From Clostridia bacterium (GTDB lineage: Bacteria > UBA6262 > WVXT01 > JAUXBS01): a stretch of 14,375 nt of DNA. The position numbers and the translations under genes were made by a program. Each line of letters begins with the position of its first letter. The stretch's first letter is position 1. The notes under the pieces are model-generated. The model did not search any database. It saw only the letters and a program-made list of their open reading frames with translations, and was not told where the DNA came from. The stretch covers positions 1-14,375 of the forward strand of contig JAUXDE010000038.1 in assembly GCA_030618495.1 (NCBI GenBank), in the 5' to 3' direction. Below are positions 1 to 6,995 of this stretch, piece by piece.

Positions 1-804
1 ACCGCCTCTTATACTGCTTATCCTTGCTTTCTTCAAACCAAATTTATCCGGATTGATATTATATGTTCTCACCCTGCCTTCTTTCAGCTCTGAAATCCTT
101 GTATTGCCAGTAATCGTAATTTCATCAATACCGTCCGTACCGTGAACTACAAAAGCGCGCCTTATACCCATATTCATCAGGACATGAGCCATAACGGTCG
201 TAAGCCGGCCGTCATAAACCCCCAGCACCTGGGCAGTAGCATACGCGGGATTGGTTAATGGCCCAAGAATATTGAAGATCGTTCTTATTCCTATCTCCTT
301 TCTTGGCCCGATGGCATACTTCATTGCGCCGTGAAATAATGGCGCAAAAATAAAACCTATTCCAACATTTTTTATGGATTCAGCCACTTTGTCCGGAGAC
401 AACTGTATATTGATACCCATCTCCTGCAGTACATCAGCGCTCCCGCACTGCGAGGAAACGGACTTATTACCGTGTTTTGCCACCTTCAACCCCGCGCCCG
501 CGACAACAAATGCCGCAGCGGTTGAAATATTGAAAGTATTTGAACCATCGCCGCCGGTACCGCAAGTATCAACAATTTCCCCGATATCAGGACTTATTTT
601 CACCCTTAGCGCTTTTTCCCGCATCACCCTGGCGCATCCCGTAATTTCATCAAGAGATTCACCCTTTATTCTTAAAACCGTTATAAACGCGCCTATCTGG
701 GCATCCGTGGCGTTACCGGACATTATTTCATTCATGACCTCAATCGCTTCTTTTTCCTTCAGGTTTTTTCCTTCAATAATTATCTTGATAGCTTCCTTTA
801 TCAT
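1..804 (-). CDS. trpD: Anthranilate phosphoribosyltransferase, C-terminus cut by window edge
   Basis: Transfers the phosphoribosyl group of PRPP to anthranilate, the second step of tryptophan synthesis in the cytoplasm. I translated the 268 visible codons by hand. They show the PRPP-binding glycine-rich motif GTGGDGSNTFNIST at about residues 82-95 and the following KHGNKSVSSQCGSADVLQ segment (about 110-127), both hallmarks of TrpD. Also visible are GAMKYAIGPRKEIGIRT and NILGPLTNP further on, from the anthranilate-binding region. TrpD proteins are usually about 340 residues, so some 70 residues are missing beyond base 1. The ATG start at 804-802 overlaps the trpG stop as ATGA, and an AAGGA-like sequence lies about 10 bases upstream inside trpG. 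Translational coupling to trpG is therefore likely. There is no sign of fusion to TrpG, which occurs in some bacteria. trpC or other trp genes would be expected to the left. Confidence 0.96.
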   Translation of the reverse strand, partial: MIKEAIKIIIEGKNLKEKEAIEVMNEIMSGNATDAQIGAFITVLRIKGESLDEITGCARVMREKALRVKISPDIGEIVDTCGTGGDGSNTFNISTAAAFVVAGAGLKVAKHGNKSVSSQCGSADVLQEMGINIQLSPDKVAESIKNVGIGFIFAPLFHGAMKYAIGPRKEIGIRTIFNILGPLTNPAYATAQVLGVYDGRLTTVMAHVLMNMGIRRAFVVHGTDGIDEITITGNTRISELKEGRVRTYNINPDKFGLKKARISSIRGG

Positions 805-1379
805 ATATCCCGTTTCCTTCCTTCTATGAAATTCGCCAGCATTTTCTTCCCCCCGGACGTAAGTATGGATTCAGGATGAAACTGTACCCCGCTCACGTTA
901 TGTCTCTTATGCCTGACACCCATAATCTCGCCCCTTTCGGTCCATGCTGTAATCTCCAGGCAGGAAGGCAGGCTTTCTCTTTCCACGATAAGCGAATGAT
1001 ATCGCGTGGCTTCAAAAGGATTTTTCAGCCCCTTAAAAATTCTTTTCCCATCATGGCTCACCATTGAAACCTTCCCATGCATAATTCTTTTTGCGCGAAC
1101 GACTTTCCCGTTAAAAACGCTTGCTATGCATTGATGGCCGAGGCATACCCCAAGGATGGGAATCATGGAATAGAATTCCTTTATTACATCCCTGCATATA
1201 CCGGCATCTTCAGGTTTCCCGGGCCCCGGAGATAGAAGTATGCTATCCGGCCTTAGTTTTTTTATCATGCCCAGGCTCAGCTCATCATTACGCATGACAA
1301 CAAGCTCCTCCCCCATTTCTCCAAGGTACTGAACAAGGTTGTAAACAAACGAATCATAATTATCAATTACAAGAATCAC
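801..1379 (-). CDS. trpG: Anthranilate synthase glutamine amidotransferase subunit (TrpG/PabA family)
   Basis: Class I glutamine amidotransferase of 192 residues that supplies ammonia to TrpE to make anthranilate from chorismate. The N-terminus MILVIDNYDSFVYNLVQYLG is typical of TrpG/PabA. The oxyanion-hole motif SPGPGKPEDAG is near residues 50-60, the nucleophile is Cys79 in GVCLGHQ, and the remaining catalytic residues are His168 and Glu170 in VQFHPES. The start is GTG (1379-1377), preceded by AGAGG about 7 bases upstream, and this start keeps the invariant N-terminal strand intact. The gene lies 31 bp after trpE and overlaps trpD by 4 bp, giving the usual E-G-D order. Such subunits often also serve PabB for folate synthesis. 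Whether this one is amphibolic depends on whether the genome has a separate pabA, which cannot be judged here. Confidence 0.97.
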   Translation of the reverse strand: MILVIDNYDSFVYNLVQYLGEMGEELVVMRNDELSLGMIKKLRPDSILLSPGPGKPEDAGICRDVIKEFYSMIPILGVCLGHQCIASVFNGKVVRAKRIMHGKVSMVSHDGKRIFKGLKNPFEATRYHSLIVERESLPSCLEITAWTERGEIMGVRHKRHNVSGVQFHPESILTSGGKKMLANFIEGRKRDI

Positions 1380-1410
1380 GGTTAACCTCTATTATTTAAT
1401 CCCACCGGGT

Positions 1411-2850
1411 TTACTCCAACCCCTTCTCCGCCATTTCCACCGCCTTTATCATTGCCTTTGCCTTATTCATCGTTTCATAATATTCCCTCTCGGGAACCGA
1501 ATCCGCCACGATGCCCGCCCCGGCCTGGATGTACGCCTTACCGCCTTTAATAAGGATTGTGCGTATGGTTATTGCCATATCCATATTACCCTGATAACTG
1601 AAATAACCAACAGCCCCCGCATAAGCGCCCCTCTTCGTATTTTCAAGTTCATCTATTATTTCCATAGCGCGGATCTTGGGAGCTCCCGACACTGTCCCTG
1701 CGGGAAAACACGCCTTCATAACATCAAAACTGTTCCTGTTCTTCTTTAGCTTTCCCTTGACTTCCGACACTATGTGCATAACGTGGGAATACTTTTCTAC
1801 AACCATAAGCTCCGAAACCCTGACACTGCCGTATTCACATACCCTGCCTATATCGTTTCTTCCAAGGTCAACCAGCATTATATGCTCAGCCTTCTCTTTA
1901 GGGTCAGACAGCAGTTCCTTCTCAAGTTTACAGTCTTCCTCTTCATCCCTGCCGCGCCTCCGTGTCCCGGCAATGGGCCTTAGCATGACCCGTCTATCCT
2001 CATGCCTTACCAGTATCTCCGGAGAAGACCCCGCGATTACAAGACTTCCCAGTTTAAGATAGTACATGTAGGGAGAAGGATTTACCACCCGGAGCGCCCT
2101 GTATACATCAAAAGGCTTCCCCTTTACATCCACCTCGAGCCTCTGAGATAAAACTGCCTGTATTATATCCCCCGCCTTTATATACGACTTGGCTTTTGCA
2201 ACTATTTTTTTAAATTCGCTTTTCTTGAAATTTGATTTTATTTTTATTTTCGTTTTTTCATTCAACGAGGACAGCGGTTTTTTCAAAGGTTTATTCAACT
2301 TGTTTATTATTGCGTCTATCTTGGAACAAGCATCGTTGTATTTTATCGCCAGGCTTTTTTTTCCCTCATCAAGGTTTACGCAGGATACTACTTTTATGGT
2401 CCTGGTAACATGGTCAAAAATAAGGGTGGTATCGGTGAGCATGAACCTGTAGTCCGGCAGGTTCATTTCGTCGGGATTGGTATCAGGCAATTTCTCAAAG
2501 TGGTTCACCATATCGTAACTCATGTACCCCACAAGCCCGCCGTAAAACCGGGGCAGGCCCTTAATATGAACCGGCCTGAATTTCTTCATCATTCTTTCCA
2601 GGCCTTTAAATGATACGGCAGAATCCGCCCCCGAATCAAACACCCTGCCTGCCCCCGTGGAAAGAAACGAGTACCTCCCCTGGTTCTCCCCGCCTTCCAC
2701 GCTTTCAAGCAGGTAGGCGTACGAAGCTTTACCCAGTTTTGTGAACGCGGAAACAGGCGTTTCCATGTCGGCAAGTATTTCCCTGTAAACCGGTATCAGG
2801 TTTCCCTTTCTTGCCAGGTTCTTAAATGTTTTTAAATCAGGGTACATCAT
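1411..2850 (-). CDS. trpE: Anthranilate synthase component I
   Basis: Chorismate-utilising large subunit (479 residues, a normal length) of anthranilate synthase, the committed step of tryptophan synthesis. The N-terminal domain has LLESVEGG at about residues 48-55, the segment that forms the tryptophan feedback site in TrpE, so allosteric inhibition is probably retained. The C-terminal chorismate-binding domain shows PIAGTRRRGRDEEED, HIMLVDLGRNDIGRV, CFPAGTVSGAPKIRAMEII and QAGAGIVADSVPEREYYET, all family signatures. The feedback motif together with the trpG/trpD neighbours favours TrpE over PabB or isochorismate synthase. The ATG start at 2850 has GAGG about 11 bases upstream. Just beyond that lies the large palindrome at 2870-2946, which would be in the mRNA leader if transcription comes from nadA. 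Confidence 0.97.
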   Translation of the reverse strand: MMYPDLKTFKNLARKGNLIPVYREILADMETPVSAFTKLGKASYAYLLESVEGGENQGRYSFLSTGAGRVFDSGADSAVSFKGLERMMKKFRPVHIKGLPRFYGGLVGYMSYDMVNHFEKLPDTNPDEMNLPDYRFMLTDTTLIFDHVTRTIKVVSCVNLDEGKKSLAIKYNDACSKIDAIINKLNKPLKKPLSSLNEKTKIKIKSNFKKSEFKKIVAKAKSYIKAGDIIQAVLSQRLEVDVKGKPFDVYRALRVVNPSPYMYYLKLGSLVIAGSSPEILVRHEDRRVMLRPIAGTRRRGRDEEEDCKLEKELLSDPKEKAEHIMLVDLGRNDIGRVCEYGSVRVSELMVVEKYSHVMHIVSEVKGKLKKNRNSFDVMKACFPAGTVSGAPKIRAMEIIDELENTKRGAYAGAVGYFSYQGNMDMAITIRTILIKGGKAYIQAGAGIVADSVPEREYYETMNKAKAMIKAVEMAEKGLE

Positions 2851-2869
2851 AATCTAAACACCTCGTTAA

Positions 2870-2946
2870 AATAATTTGGGGACACGTACCTAATTATTTA
2901 AACAACACTATTTAACAAATAATTAGGTACGTGTCCCCAAATTATT
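2870..2946. repeat. Perfect palindrome, two 30-bp arms around a 17-bp spacer
   Basis: Bases 2870-2899 are the exact reverse complement of 2917-2946. The spacer at 2900-2916 is A/T-rich. The arms begin with AATAATTTGGGGACACG at the outside and end with CCTAATTATTT at the inside. As RNA this would fold into a very stable hairpin in either direction. The element fills most of the gap between the nadA stop and the trpE start, and its trpE-side end is about 5 bases from the trpE ribosome-binding site. There is no long T-tract after either arm, so it is not a typical intrinsic terminator. From memory, GGGGACACG-type palindromes resemble REP/MITE-like sequences mobilised by REP-associated tyrosine (Y1, IS200-like) transposases. 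That identification is inference, since no transposase is in the window. Confidence 0.9.
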
Positions 2947-2976
2947 CGTGTCCCCAAATTATGTCCCCAAATTATT
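2930..2976. repeat. Three tandem copies of a 14-17 bp unit, GTCCCCAAATTAT core
   Basis: The outer end of the right palindrome arm (CGTGTCCCCAAATTAT, 2930-2945) is repeated almost at once at 2947-2962. A shorter copy, GTCCCCAAATTATT, follows at 2963-2976. The copies are in the same orientation and nearly abut. The last one runs into the 3' end of nadA and contains its TAA stop (2974-2972). This looks like slippage or repeated insertion of the end of the palindromic element, although only the sequence identity is directly visible. Confidence 0.9.
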
Positions 2977-3880
2977 TGCCCTTCACTTCAAGCATCCTGT
3001 CAATAGCTTCTTTTGCCTTCACCCTTATATCTTCCGGCACTTTTATTACAGTTTTTTCATGTTCAAGCGACCACATAACCCTCTCCTGCGTACACAGTTT
3101 CATTGACATACAAACAGCGTTACCTGATGCAGGGTAAAACTCCTTTTTGGGATTATCCTTCTTGAGCCTGTAAATCATGCCTATTTCAGTACCCACGATG
3201 AACTCCTTGCTATCGCTCTTCCCGGCATACTTTCTCATACCGCTGGTTGAAAGAACCTCATCGGCAAGCTCAATCACTCCTGGCGTGCATTCCGGGTGAA
3301 CAAGGACTTTAGCGCGCGGATGGTCTTTTTTCAATTCCCTGATGTCATCATCAAGAATCTTCACGTGGGGACCGCAATAGCCTTCCCAGAATATAATTTT
3401 CTTGTCGGTCTTGGTGGCAACATACCGTCCGAGATACTTGTCAGGTAAAAAAATAATTTCGTCCGCGTCCCGGGAATTCACCACTTCAACAGCATTGGCG
3501 GACGTGCAGCAGATATGGCTTTGAGCCTTCACCTCGGCCGTCGAATTTACGTAAGTAACAACTACTGCGTCCGGATAGGTCCTTTTAAGCATTTTAAGCT
3601 TTTCAACACCAGCCATGGCAGCCATCGGGCATCCGGCATTTTTATCAGGTATAATGACCTTTTTATCGGGACAGAGTATTGCTGCCGTTTCCGCCATAAA
3701 ATTAACCCCGCAGAAAACAATCATACCGGCATCCGTCCCGGCGGCTTTCCGGGATAATTCCAGCGAATCCCCGCAGAAATCCGCTATATCCTGCACTTCG
3801 CCAAGCTGATAGTTATGCGCCAGGATAACCGCATTCTTTTCTTTTTTCAGTTTCTTAATTTTGTTTTTTAAGGTACTCAT
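2972..3880 (-). CDS. nadA: Quinolinate synthase A
   Basis: Condenses iminoaspartate with dihydroxyacetone phosphate to make quinolinate in de novo NAD synthesis, using a [4Fe-4S] cluster. The protein has 302 residues, normal for the family. The N-terminal AHNYQLGEVQDIADFCGDS and the segment FCGVNFMAETA are characteristic. The three expected cluster cysteines are Cys84 (in AGCPMA), Cys169 (GYCGPHV) and Cys257 (in AVCMSMK), at spacings like those of known NadA proteins. The substrate-binding segments HPECTPGV and STSGM are also present. The ATG start at 3880 is preceded by AGGGG 4-8 bases upstream. It lies 23 bp after the NIL-ferredoxin gene, in the same operon. No nadB or nadC is in the window, so the iminoaspartate source must be elsewhere. 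The stop codon lies inside a repeat copy (2963-2976). Confidence 0.97.
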   Translation of the reverse strand: MSTLKNKIKKLKKEKNAVILAHNYQLGEVQDIADFCGDSLELSRKAAGTDAGMIVFCGVNFMAETAAILCPDKKVIIPDKNAGCPMAAMAGVEKLKMLKRTYPDAVVVTYVNSTAEVKAQSHICCTSANAVEVVNSRDADEIIFLPDKYLGRYVATKTDKKIIFWEGYCGPHVKILDDDIRELKKDHPRAKVLVHPECTPGVIELADEVLSTSGMRKYAGKSDSKEFIVGTEIGMIYRLKKDNPKKEFYPASGNAVCMSMKLCTQERVMWSLEHEKTVIKVPEDIRVKAKEAIDRMLEVKGK

Positions 3881-3903
3881 TTTGCCCCTGCCGCTATAGC
3901 GCT

Positions 3904-4311
3904 CTAAAAATCAACTGTCATTGCCCTTACCGGGCATGCTTTTATGCACAACTCGCAAGCAATGCATTTTGTATCATAAAAATGCACTTCATGCGTTTCC
4001 CTGTCATAAACAAGCGCCTGGGTGGGGCATATCGTAACACATACCCCGCAGTTAGTGCACCTGGTGTCGTTTCTTTTAACGTCCTTGCTGAGCGGTTGAA
4101 TCCTAATCCCGGCTTTATTCAGGTATTTAATTCCCTTGTCAAAATCCTTCTCATCACCGATTACCTCAAGCACCATCAATCCTTCTTCCCTCGGAGTAAT
4201 GAATGCCTTCATGATATTGAATTCCAGGTTGAAATCCTTCACCAGTGTCGATATTACCGGCTTATCTATCAGTTTTGACGGAAAATGTAATACAATTTTT
4301 TTTGAAACCAT
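3904..4311 (-). CDS. NIL-domain ferredoxin, partner of the DUF39 homocysteine-biosynthesis protein
   Basis: Protein of 135 residues. Residues 1-75 are a small alpha/beta NIL-type domain, found in MetN-type transporters and in stand-alone ferredoxins. The C-terminal part is a two-cluster ferredoxin: Cys85, 88, 91 and 95 (CTNCGVCVTICP) and Cys116, 119, 122 and 126 (CIACELCIKACP), two classic CxxCxxCxxxCP motifs for [4Fe-4S] clusters. In Methanosarcina acetivorans a protein of this architecture (MA1822) acts with the DUF39 protein MA1821 to make homocysteine from aspartate semialdehyde and sulfide. The present gene directly follows a DUF39 gene, 47 bp away, which supports the same job of supplying electrons or handling sulfur. 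The ribosome-binding site GGAGGAG is strong and close to the ATG at 4311. Confidence 0.93.
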   Translation of the reverse strand: MVSKKIVLHFPSKLIDKPVISTLVKDFNLEFNIMKAFITPREEGLMVLEVIGDEKDFDKGIKYLNKAGIRIQPLSKDVKRNDTRCTNCGVCVTICPTQALVYDRETHEVHFYDTKCIACELCIKACPVRAMTVDF

Positions 4312-4358
4312 GATTCTCCTCCAGAAATGTAATTCAAATACAGTATCTTACCACCGGA

Positions 4359-5567
4359 CTATTCCTTTACGGCCCTTTCCTTTAACGGCTTGCATTTGCA
4401 ATCCGAATCGACTCCCGGCAAGCTGGCAACGGGCTTATCAAGAAGAAACTTTCCCTTTTTTATCCAGTCCTTTAAAATCCCGGCAATCTCTCTTGCTCTT
4501 GAATAGCTCGAAAGCCCCCCCGTTATAATTTCCTTTCCATGAATCTTTATCTTTCCGCTCCTCAACTGAGCGTAATTCACCTCAGCGATGTTCCCCGGTT
4601 TCCCGTTAGGGTACGAATTACTGTAATCAACCACCTGGGTCCATATATCCTCATCCTTGATTGCCGTATAACGGCATATCTCCTCATCCAGTATGGGGAT
4701 TGGCACTCCTATACCAACCGAAAGCGTTACGCCGTAACCCAGCATTGAAGTTCCCATCAGCCACTCGGGTTTCATCTGTTTAAGGTCCCCCATGACGGCA
4801 AGCGTGCCCGCAGGGACACTTGGAACCCCGTTATACTTGCGCTTCGCAGACGGATTATGCTGTGTTCCATGCCATATGACACGCCCGACACCGCCCCCTA
4901 AAAATATCTTTGTGCCGATACCTATCGTTTTATAGTACGGGTCATTTAACAGCGGTGAAAGCTGCCCCGCGCTGCAGTAATTCGCATTGCCAAGCTTGGG
5001 TTTCAGGACACCCATATACGTATATATTATCTTGTCAGACAGATTAACCGCGCAGTTATAATTCTGATAGGCGTTCCTGGGATTAAAAAGAACCGCCTCA
5101 TTGATATCCCTGATGTTGATATATGTTTCCAATTCTTTCCTTGGATAACAGTCTGTACCATAAGCCCTTACCTTAAGCACTAAATCCTTTCCCGCAACGA
5201 GGTCTTCAATAACGTGTCCGCCGCCATAATTGAATTCCCCGGGAAATACCTTATTTCTCGGGTCACTTTCACTCAGGGCGTTGGCGCCCATAAGCACATC
5301 AACGGCGGCAAACCCCGAATAAGCGCTCACGCCGTTAAGCGTAACTGTCCCCCCTCCCAGTTTTATCTTGGGTTTGGTATGACCGACGTTCAAATACGCC
5401 CCGGAAGAACACATCGGGCCGAAAGTGCCGGTGGTCACTACATCAACCTGCTTTGCCGCGTTTTCAATTCCCACTTTGTTTATAACATCGGCAATTTCCT
5501 CCGCAGTCACCACTACAACGCTTCCATTTCGTATCCGCTCATTTATTTCGGCTATTGTCTTTGGCAT
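4359..5567 (-). CDS. DUF39/HcyBio family L-aspartate semialdehyde sulfurtransferase (homocysteine biosynthesis)
   Basis: Protein of 402 residues matching the DUF39/HcyBio family (COG1900). Visible family features are VVTTGTFGPMCSSGAYLNVGH, the glycine-rich YGGGHVIEDLVAGK (about 114-127) and KVRAYGTDCYPRKE (about 132-145). Cys53 and Cys140 sit where two functionally important cysteines are known in the Methanosarcina protein MA1821. The inferred reaction converts L-aspartate semialdehyde plus a sulfur donor to L-homocysteine, reductively and without activated homoserine. The ferredoxin partner is the next gene. No CBS domains follow the core, unlike some archaeal relatives. The ATG start at 5567 has GGAG about 10 bases upstream and a sigma70 promoter at 5624-5652, making this the probable first gene of the operon. 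The family assignment is firm; the exact sulfur source is unknown. Confidence 0.92.
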   Translation of the reverse strand: MPKTIAEINERIRNGSVVVVTAEEIADVINKVGIENAAKQVDVVTTGTFGPMCSSGAYLNVGHTKPKIKLGGGTVTLNGVSAYSGFAAVDVLMGANALSESDPRNKVFPGEFNYGGGHVIEDLVAGKDLVLKVRAYGTDCYPRKELETYINIRDINEAVLFNPRNAYQNYNCAVNLSDKIIYTYMGVLKPKLGNANYCSAGQLSPLLNDPYYKTIGIGTKIFLGGGVGRVIWHGTQHNPSAKRKYNGVPSVPAGTLAVMGDLKQMKPEWLMGTSMLGYGVTLSVGIGVPIPILDEEICRYTAIKDEDIWTQVVDYSNSYPNGKPGNIAEVNYAQLRSGKIKIHGKEIITGGLSSYSRAREIAGILKDWIKKGKFLLDKPVASLPGVDSDCKCKPLKERAVKE

Positions 5568-5623
5568 TTATTTTTCTCCGTAAAAACTATTATGATTAAG
5601 ATATTATTACATAATCAATAAAT

Positions 5624-5652
5624 AATATATATAAATCCACGGTAATTGTCAA
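5624..5652 (-). promoter_or_regulatory. Sigma70-type promoter for the homocysteine-nadA-trp operon
   Basis: On the minus strand TTGACA (5652-5647) is followed after 17 bases by TATATT (5629-5624). This predicts a transcript start near 5617 and a leader of about 50 bases before the ATG at 5567. It is the only promoter-like pair I found ahead of the six-gene block. The trp genes may therefore depend on it, unless a weaker promoter lies inside the nadA-trpE gap. No T-box, attenuator or riboswitch was recognised in the leader. Confidence 0.65.
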
Positions 5653-5670
5653 CATAAACTACATAAATGT

Positions 5671-5679
5671 TGTTATAAT
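5671..5679 (+). promoter_or_regulatory. Possible extended -10 promoter element (TGTTATAAT)
   Basis: TG-T-TATAAT is an extended -10 match on the plus strand. The nearest -35-like hexamer (TTGTCA, 5646-5651) is 22 bases away, which is too far, so only the extended -10 argues for a promoter. Transcription would begin about at the ATG at 5686, so that ORF would be leaderless if translated from there. It lies within 20 bases of the divergent promoter at 5624-5652. Confidence 0.35.
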
Positions 5680-5685
5680 GCTTAA

Positions 5686-5997
5686 ATGTTAAGTAACAAA
5701 CTTCTTATACATCGTACACCCAAAAGTAGCAATACATGGGCAACCCTAATGGAAATAAATATCAAGGCACATCCAGTATTTTATTTTTTGAGTGCACATC
5801 CTGGAAGAAAACTTAGGATGAGTATGCTACCCAATAAAATATTGGAAAAAACAAAAAGATTCTTTGAAGTTCCTGCATACAAACAGTATGCTATAGCAGA
5901 TGAAATATACAGGTTTCTTTTTAATCAGAAGTGGGATACTGAAATTGAAAATGGGAAAAAAATAGACATCAGACAGTTGGCGTTCTTCTTCCCCTGA
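5686..5997 (+). CDS. Hypothetical small protein, doubtful
   Basis: Open frame of up to 103 residues that I do not recognise. The region is A/T-rich. The product is moderately basic, with no signal peptide, no convincing membrane segment and no catalytic motif. The ATG at 5686 has no ribosome-binding site. A better placed start is ATG 5824, with AGGA at 5815-5818, which would give 57 residues beginning MLPNKILEKTKRFFEVP. The protein-like composition of that C-terminal part (amphipathic, mixed charge) suggests a small real gene or the surviving end of a larger one. It precedes the methyltransferase by about 100 bp, but that gene has its own promoter, so the two need not be linked. Confidence 0.35.
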   Translation: MLSNKLLIHRTPKSSNTWATLMEINIKAHPVFYFLSAHPGRKLRMSMLPNKILEKTKRFFEVPAYKQYAIADEIYRFLFNQKWDTEIENGKKIDIRQLAFFFP

Positions 5998-6044
5998 AAT
6001 GATGATTTTGAGAAAGCCGGGGGAACCCCCTCCTAATTTTATGA

Positions 6045-6074
6045 TTGACAAATGGGAGGCATTAAAGATATAAT
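6045..6074 (+). promoter_or_regulatory. Consensus sigma70 promoter for the methyltransferase gene
   Basis: TTGACA (6045-6050) and TATAAT (6069-6074) are separated by 18 bases, with both hexamers perfect. The transcript would start near 6081, leaving a leader of about 20 bases that contains the AAGGA ribosome-binding site (6089-6093) ahead of the ATG at 6102. A short GC-rich inverted repeat (GGGGG-AA-CCCCC, 6019-6030) lies just upstream. It might end transcription arriving from the left, but it has no T-tract. Confidence 0.75.
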
Positions 6075-6101
6075 CCATAAAAACACATAAGGATTTAACT
6101 C

Positions 6102-6845
6102 ATGAAAAAATTATCTAATAAAAAACATTTTTGGAAGAAAAGGTCGGTGAAATATGACAACCTTCAATGGGTAAATAAGCAAAACTATATAAACGCATTT
6201 ATTAAAGCAGGGGAGTTTAAAAAAAGTGATATAGTGCTCGATGTCGGAACCGGCACGGGAGTTATTGCGCATGCTATATCTTCGCACGTTAAGGAAGTAA
6301 TAGGTTTAGATATTTCTCAGGACATGCTTGAACACAGTAACTGGCATGATAACAAGTACTTTATAAGAAGAGATCTGCTTAATCCAATATTCAAGGAAGA
6401 AGTTTTTGATAAACTTACGGCCAGGATGGTATTTCATCATATTCTAAAAGACACCCAGAAGGCCATGAATGAGTGTTATAGGCTTCTTAAGAAAAAAGGG
6501 AAGATGGTGTTATCAGAAGGCGTTCCGCCGTCTATTGATGTAAAAGAAGATTATGCAAAAATATTCAAGTTAAAAGAAGAAAGACTTACTTTCATGCCGC
6601 AGGATTTGCACAAACTCATGAAAAAGGCAGGGTTTAAAAACATAAAGACAGAAATAGTATTAATGAAACACATGAGCATTAATAACTGGATAGAAAATAG
6701 TGGATTACCGGAAAATACTCAGAAAACAATATACCGTATGCACATTGAGGCAGGTGATTACTTCAAGAGAGCTTATAATATGAAAGTAACGGATGAAGAC
6801 TGTTATATCGATATGCAGAGCGCAATATTGGTGGGAACAAAATGA
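6102..6845 (+). CDS. Class I SAM-dependent methyltransferase
   Basis: Protein of 247 residues with a Rossmann-type SAM-binding domain. Motif I is VLDVGTGTGVIA at residues 45-56. The acidic residue that binds the SAM ribose is Asp70 in VIGLDIS, and a later segment KKKGKMVLSEGV matches the strand 5 region of the Methyltransf_11/UbiE-like group. The substrate cannot be read from the sequence. The C-terminal third (KNIKTEIVLMKHMSINNWIE and onward) resembles the substrate cap of small-molecule methyltransferases, but that is only a suggestion. The ATG at 6102 is set by AAGGA 8 bases upstream. The gene stands alone on the plus strand between two minus-strand operons, and its codons are clearly richer in A/T than those of the trp genes. 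Late acquisition is therefore possible. Confidence 0.9.
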   Translation: MKKLSNKKHFWKKRSVKYDNLQWVNKQNYINAFIKAGEFKKSDIVLDVGTGTGVIAHAISSHVKEVIGLDISQDMLEHSNWHDNKYFIRRDLLNPIFKEEVFDKLTARMVFHHILKDTQKAMNECYRLLKKKGKMVLSEGVPPSIDVKEDYAKIFKLKEERLTFMPQDLHKLMKKAGFKNIKTEIVLMKHMSINNWIENSGLPENTQKTIYRMHIEAGDYFKRAYNMKVTDEDCYIDMQSAILVGTK

Positions 6846-6995
6846 GGACACTTCAATTTGTAGAATAACATATTTAATGTATGAAAACAGAATAAAACAT
6901 ACCTAAAATCTCAAAAAAAACACAAAAAAAACAAAATATACATATCTAATAGAATCCGAAAATAATAGTTATTTTAAAAATTGGCAGAAAATGAA

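Noticed and set aside
275-290. Missing Asp in the first-half DY motif of the RND exporter (protein residues 275-283), considered as a defect
   Set aside because: First halves of COG1033-type exporters commonly read AY-x-IH here, so it is not unusual. The coordinates given are protein residues of the gene at 10792-13086.
374-829. 151-codon plus-strand open frame opposite trpD
   Set aside because: It is antisense to a clear trpD reading with intact PRPP-binding motifs; its composition is that of a shadow frame.
6019-6030. GGGGG-AA-CCCCC as an intrinsic terminator before the methyltransferase promoter
   Set aside because: The two-base loop would force a shorter stem and no T-tract follows on either strand.
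6846-6995. A/T-rich 150-bp gap with A-tracts between convergent genes, considered as a terminator region
   Set aside because: Long A- and T-runs are present, but I see no GC-rich stem next to them on either strand. No promoter or ORF is evident either.
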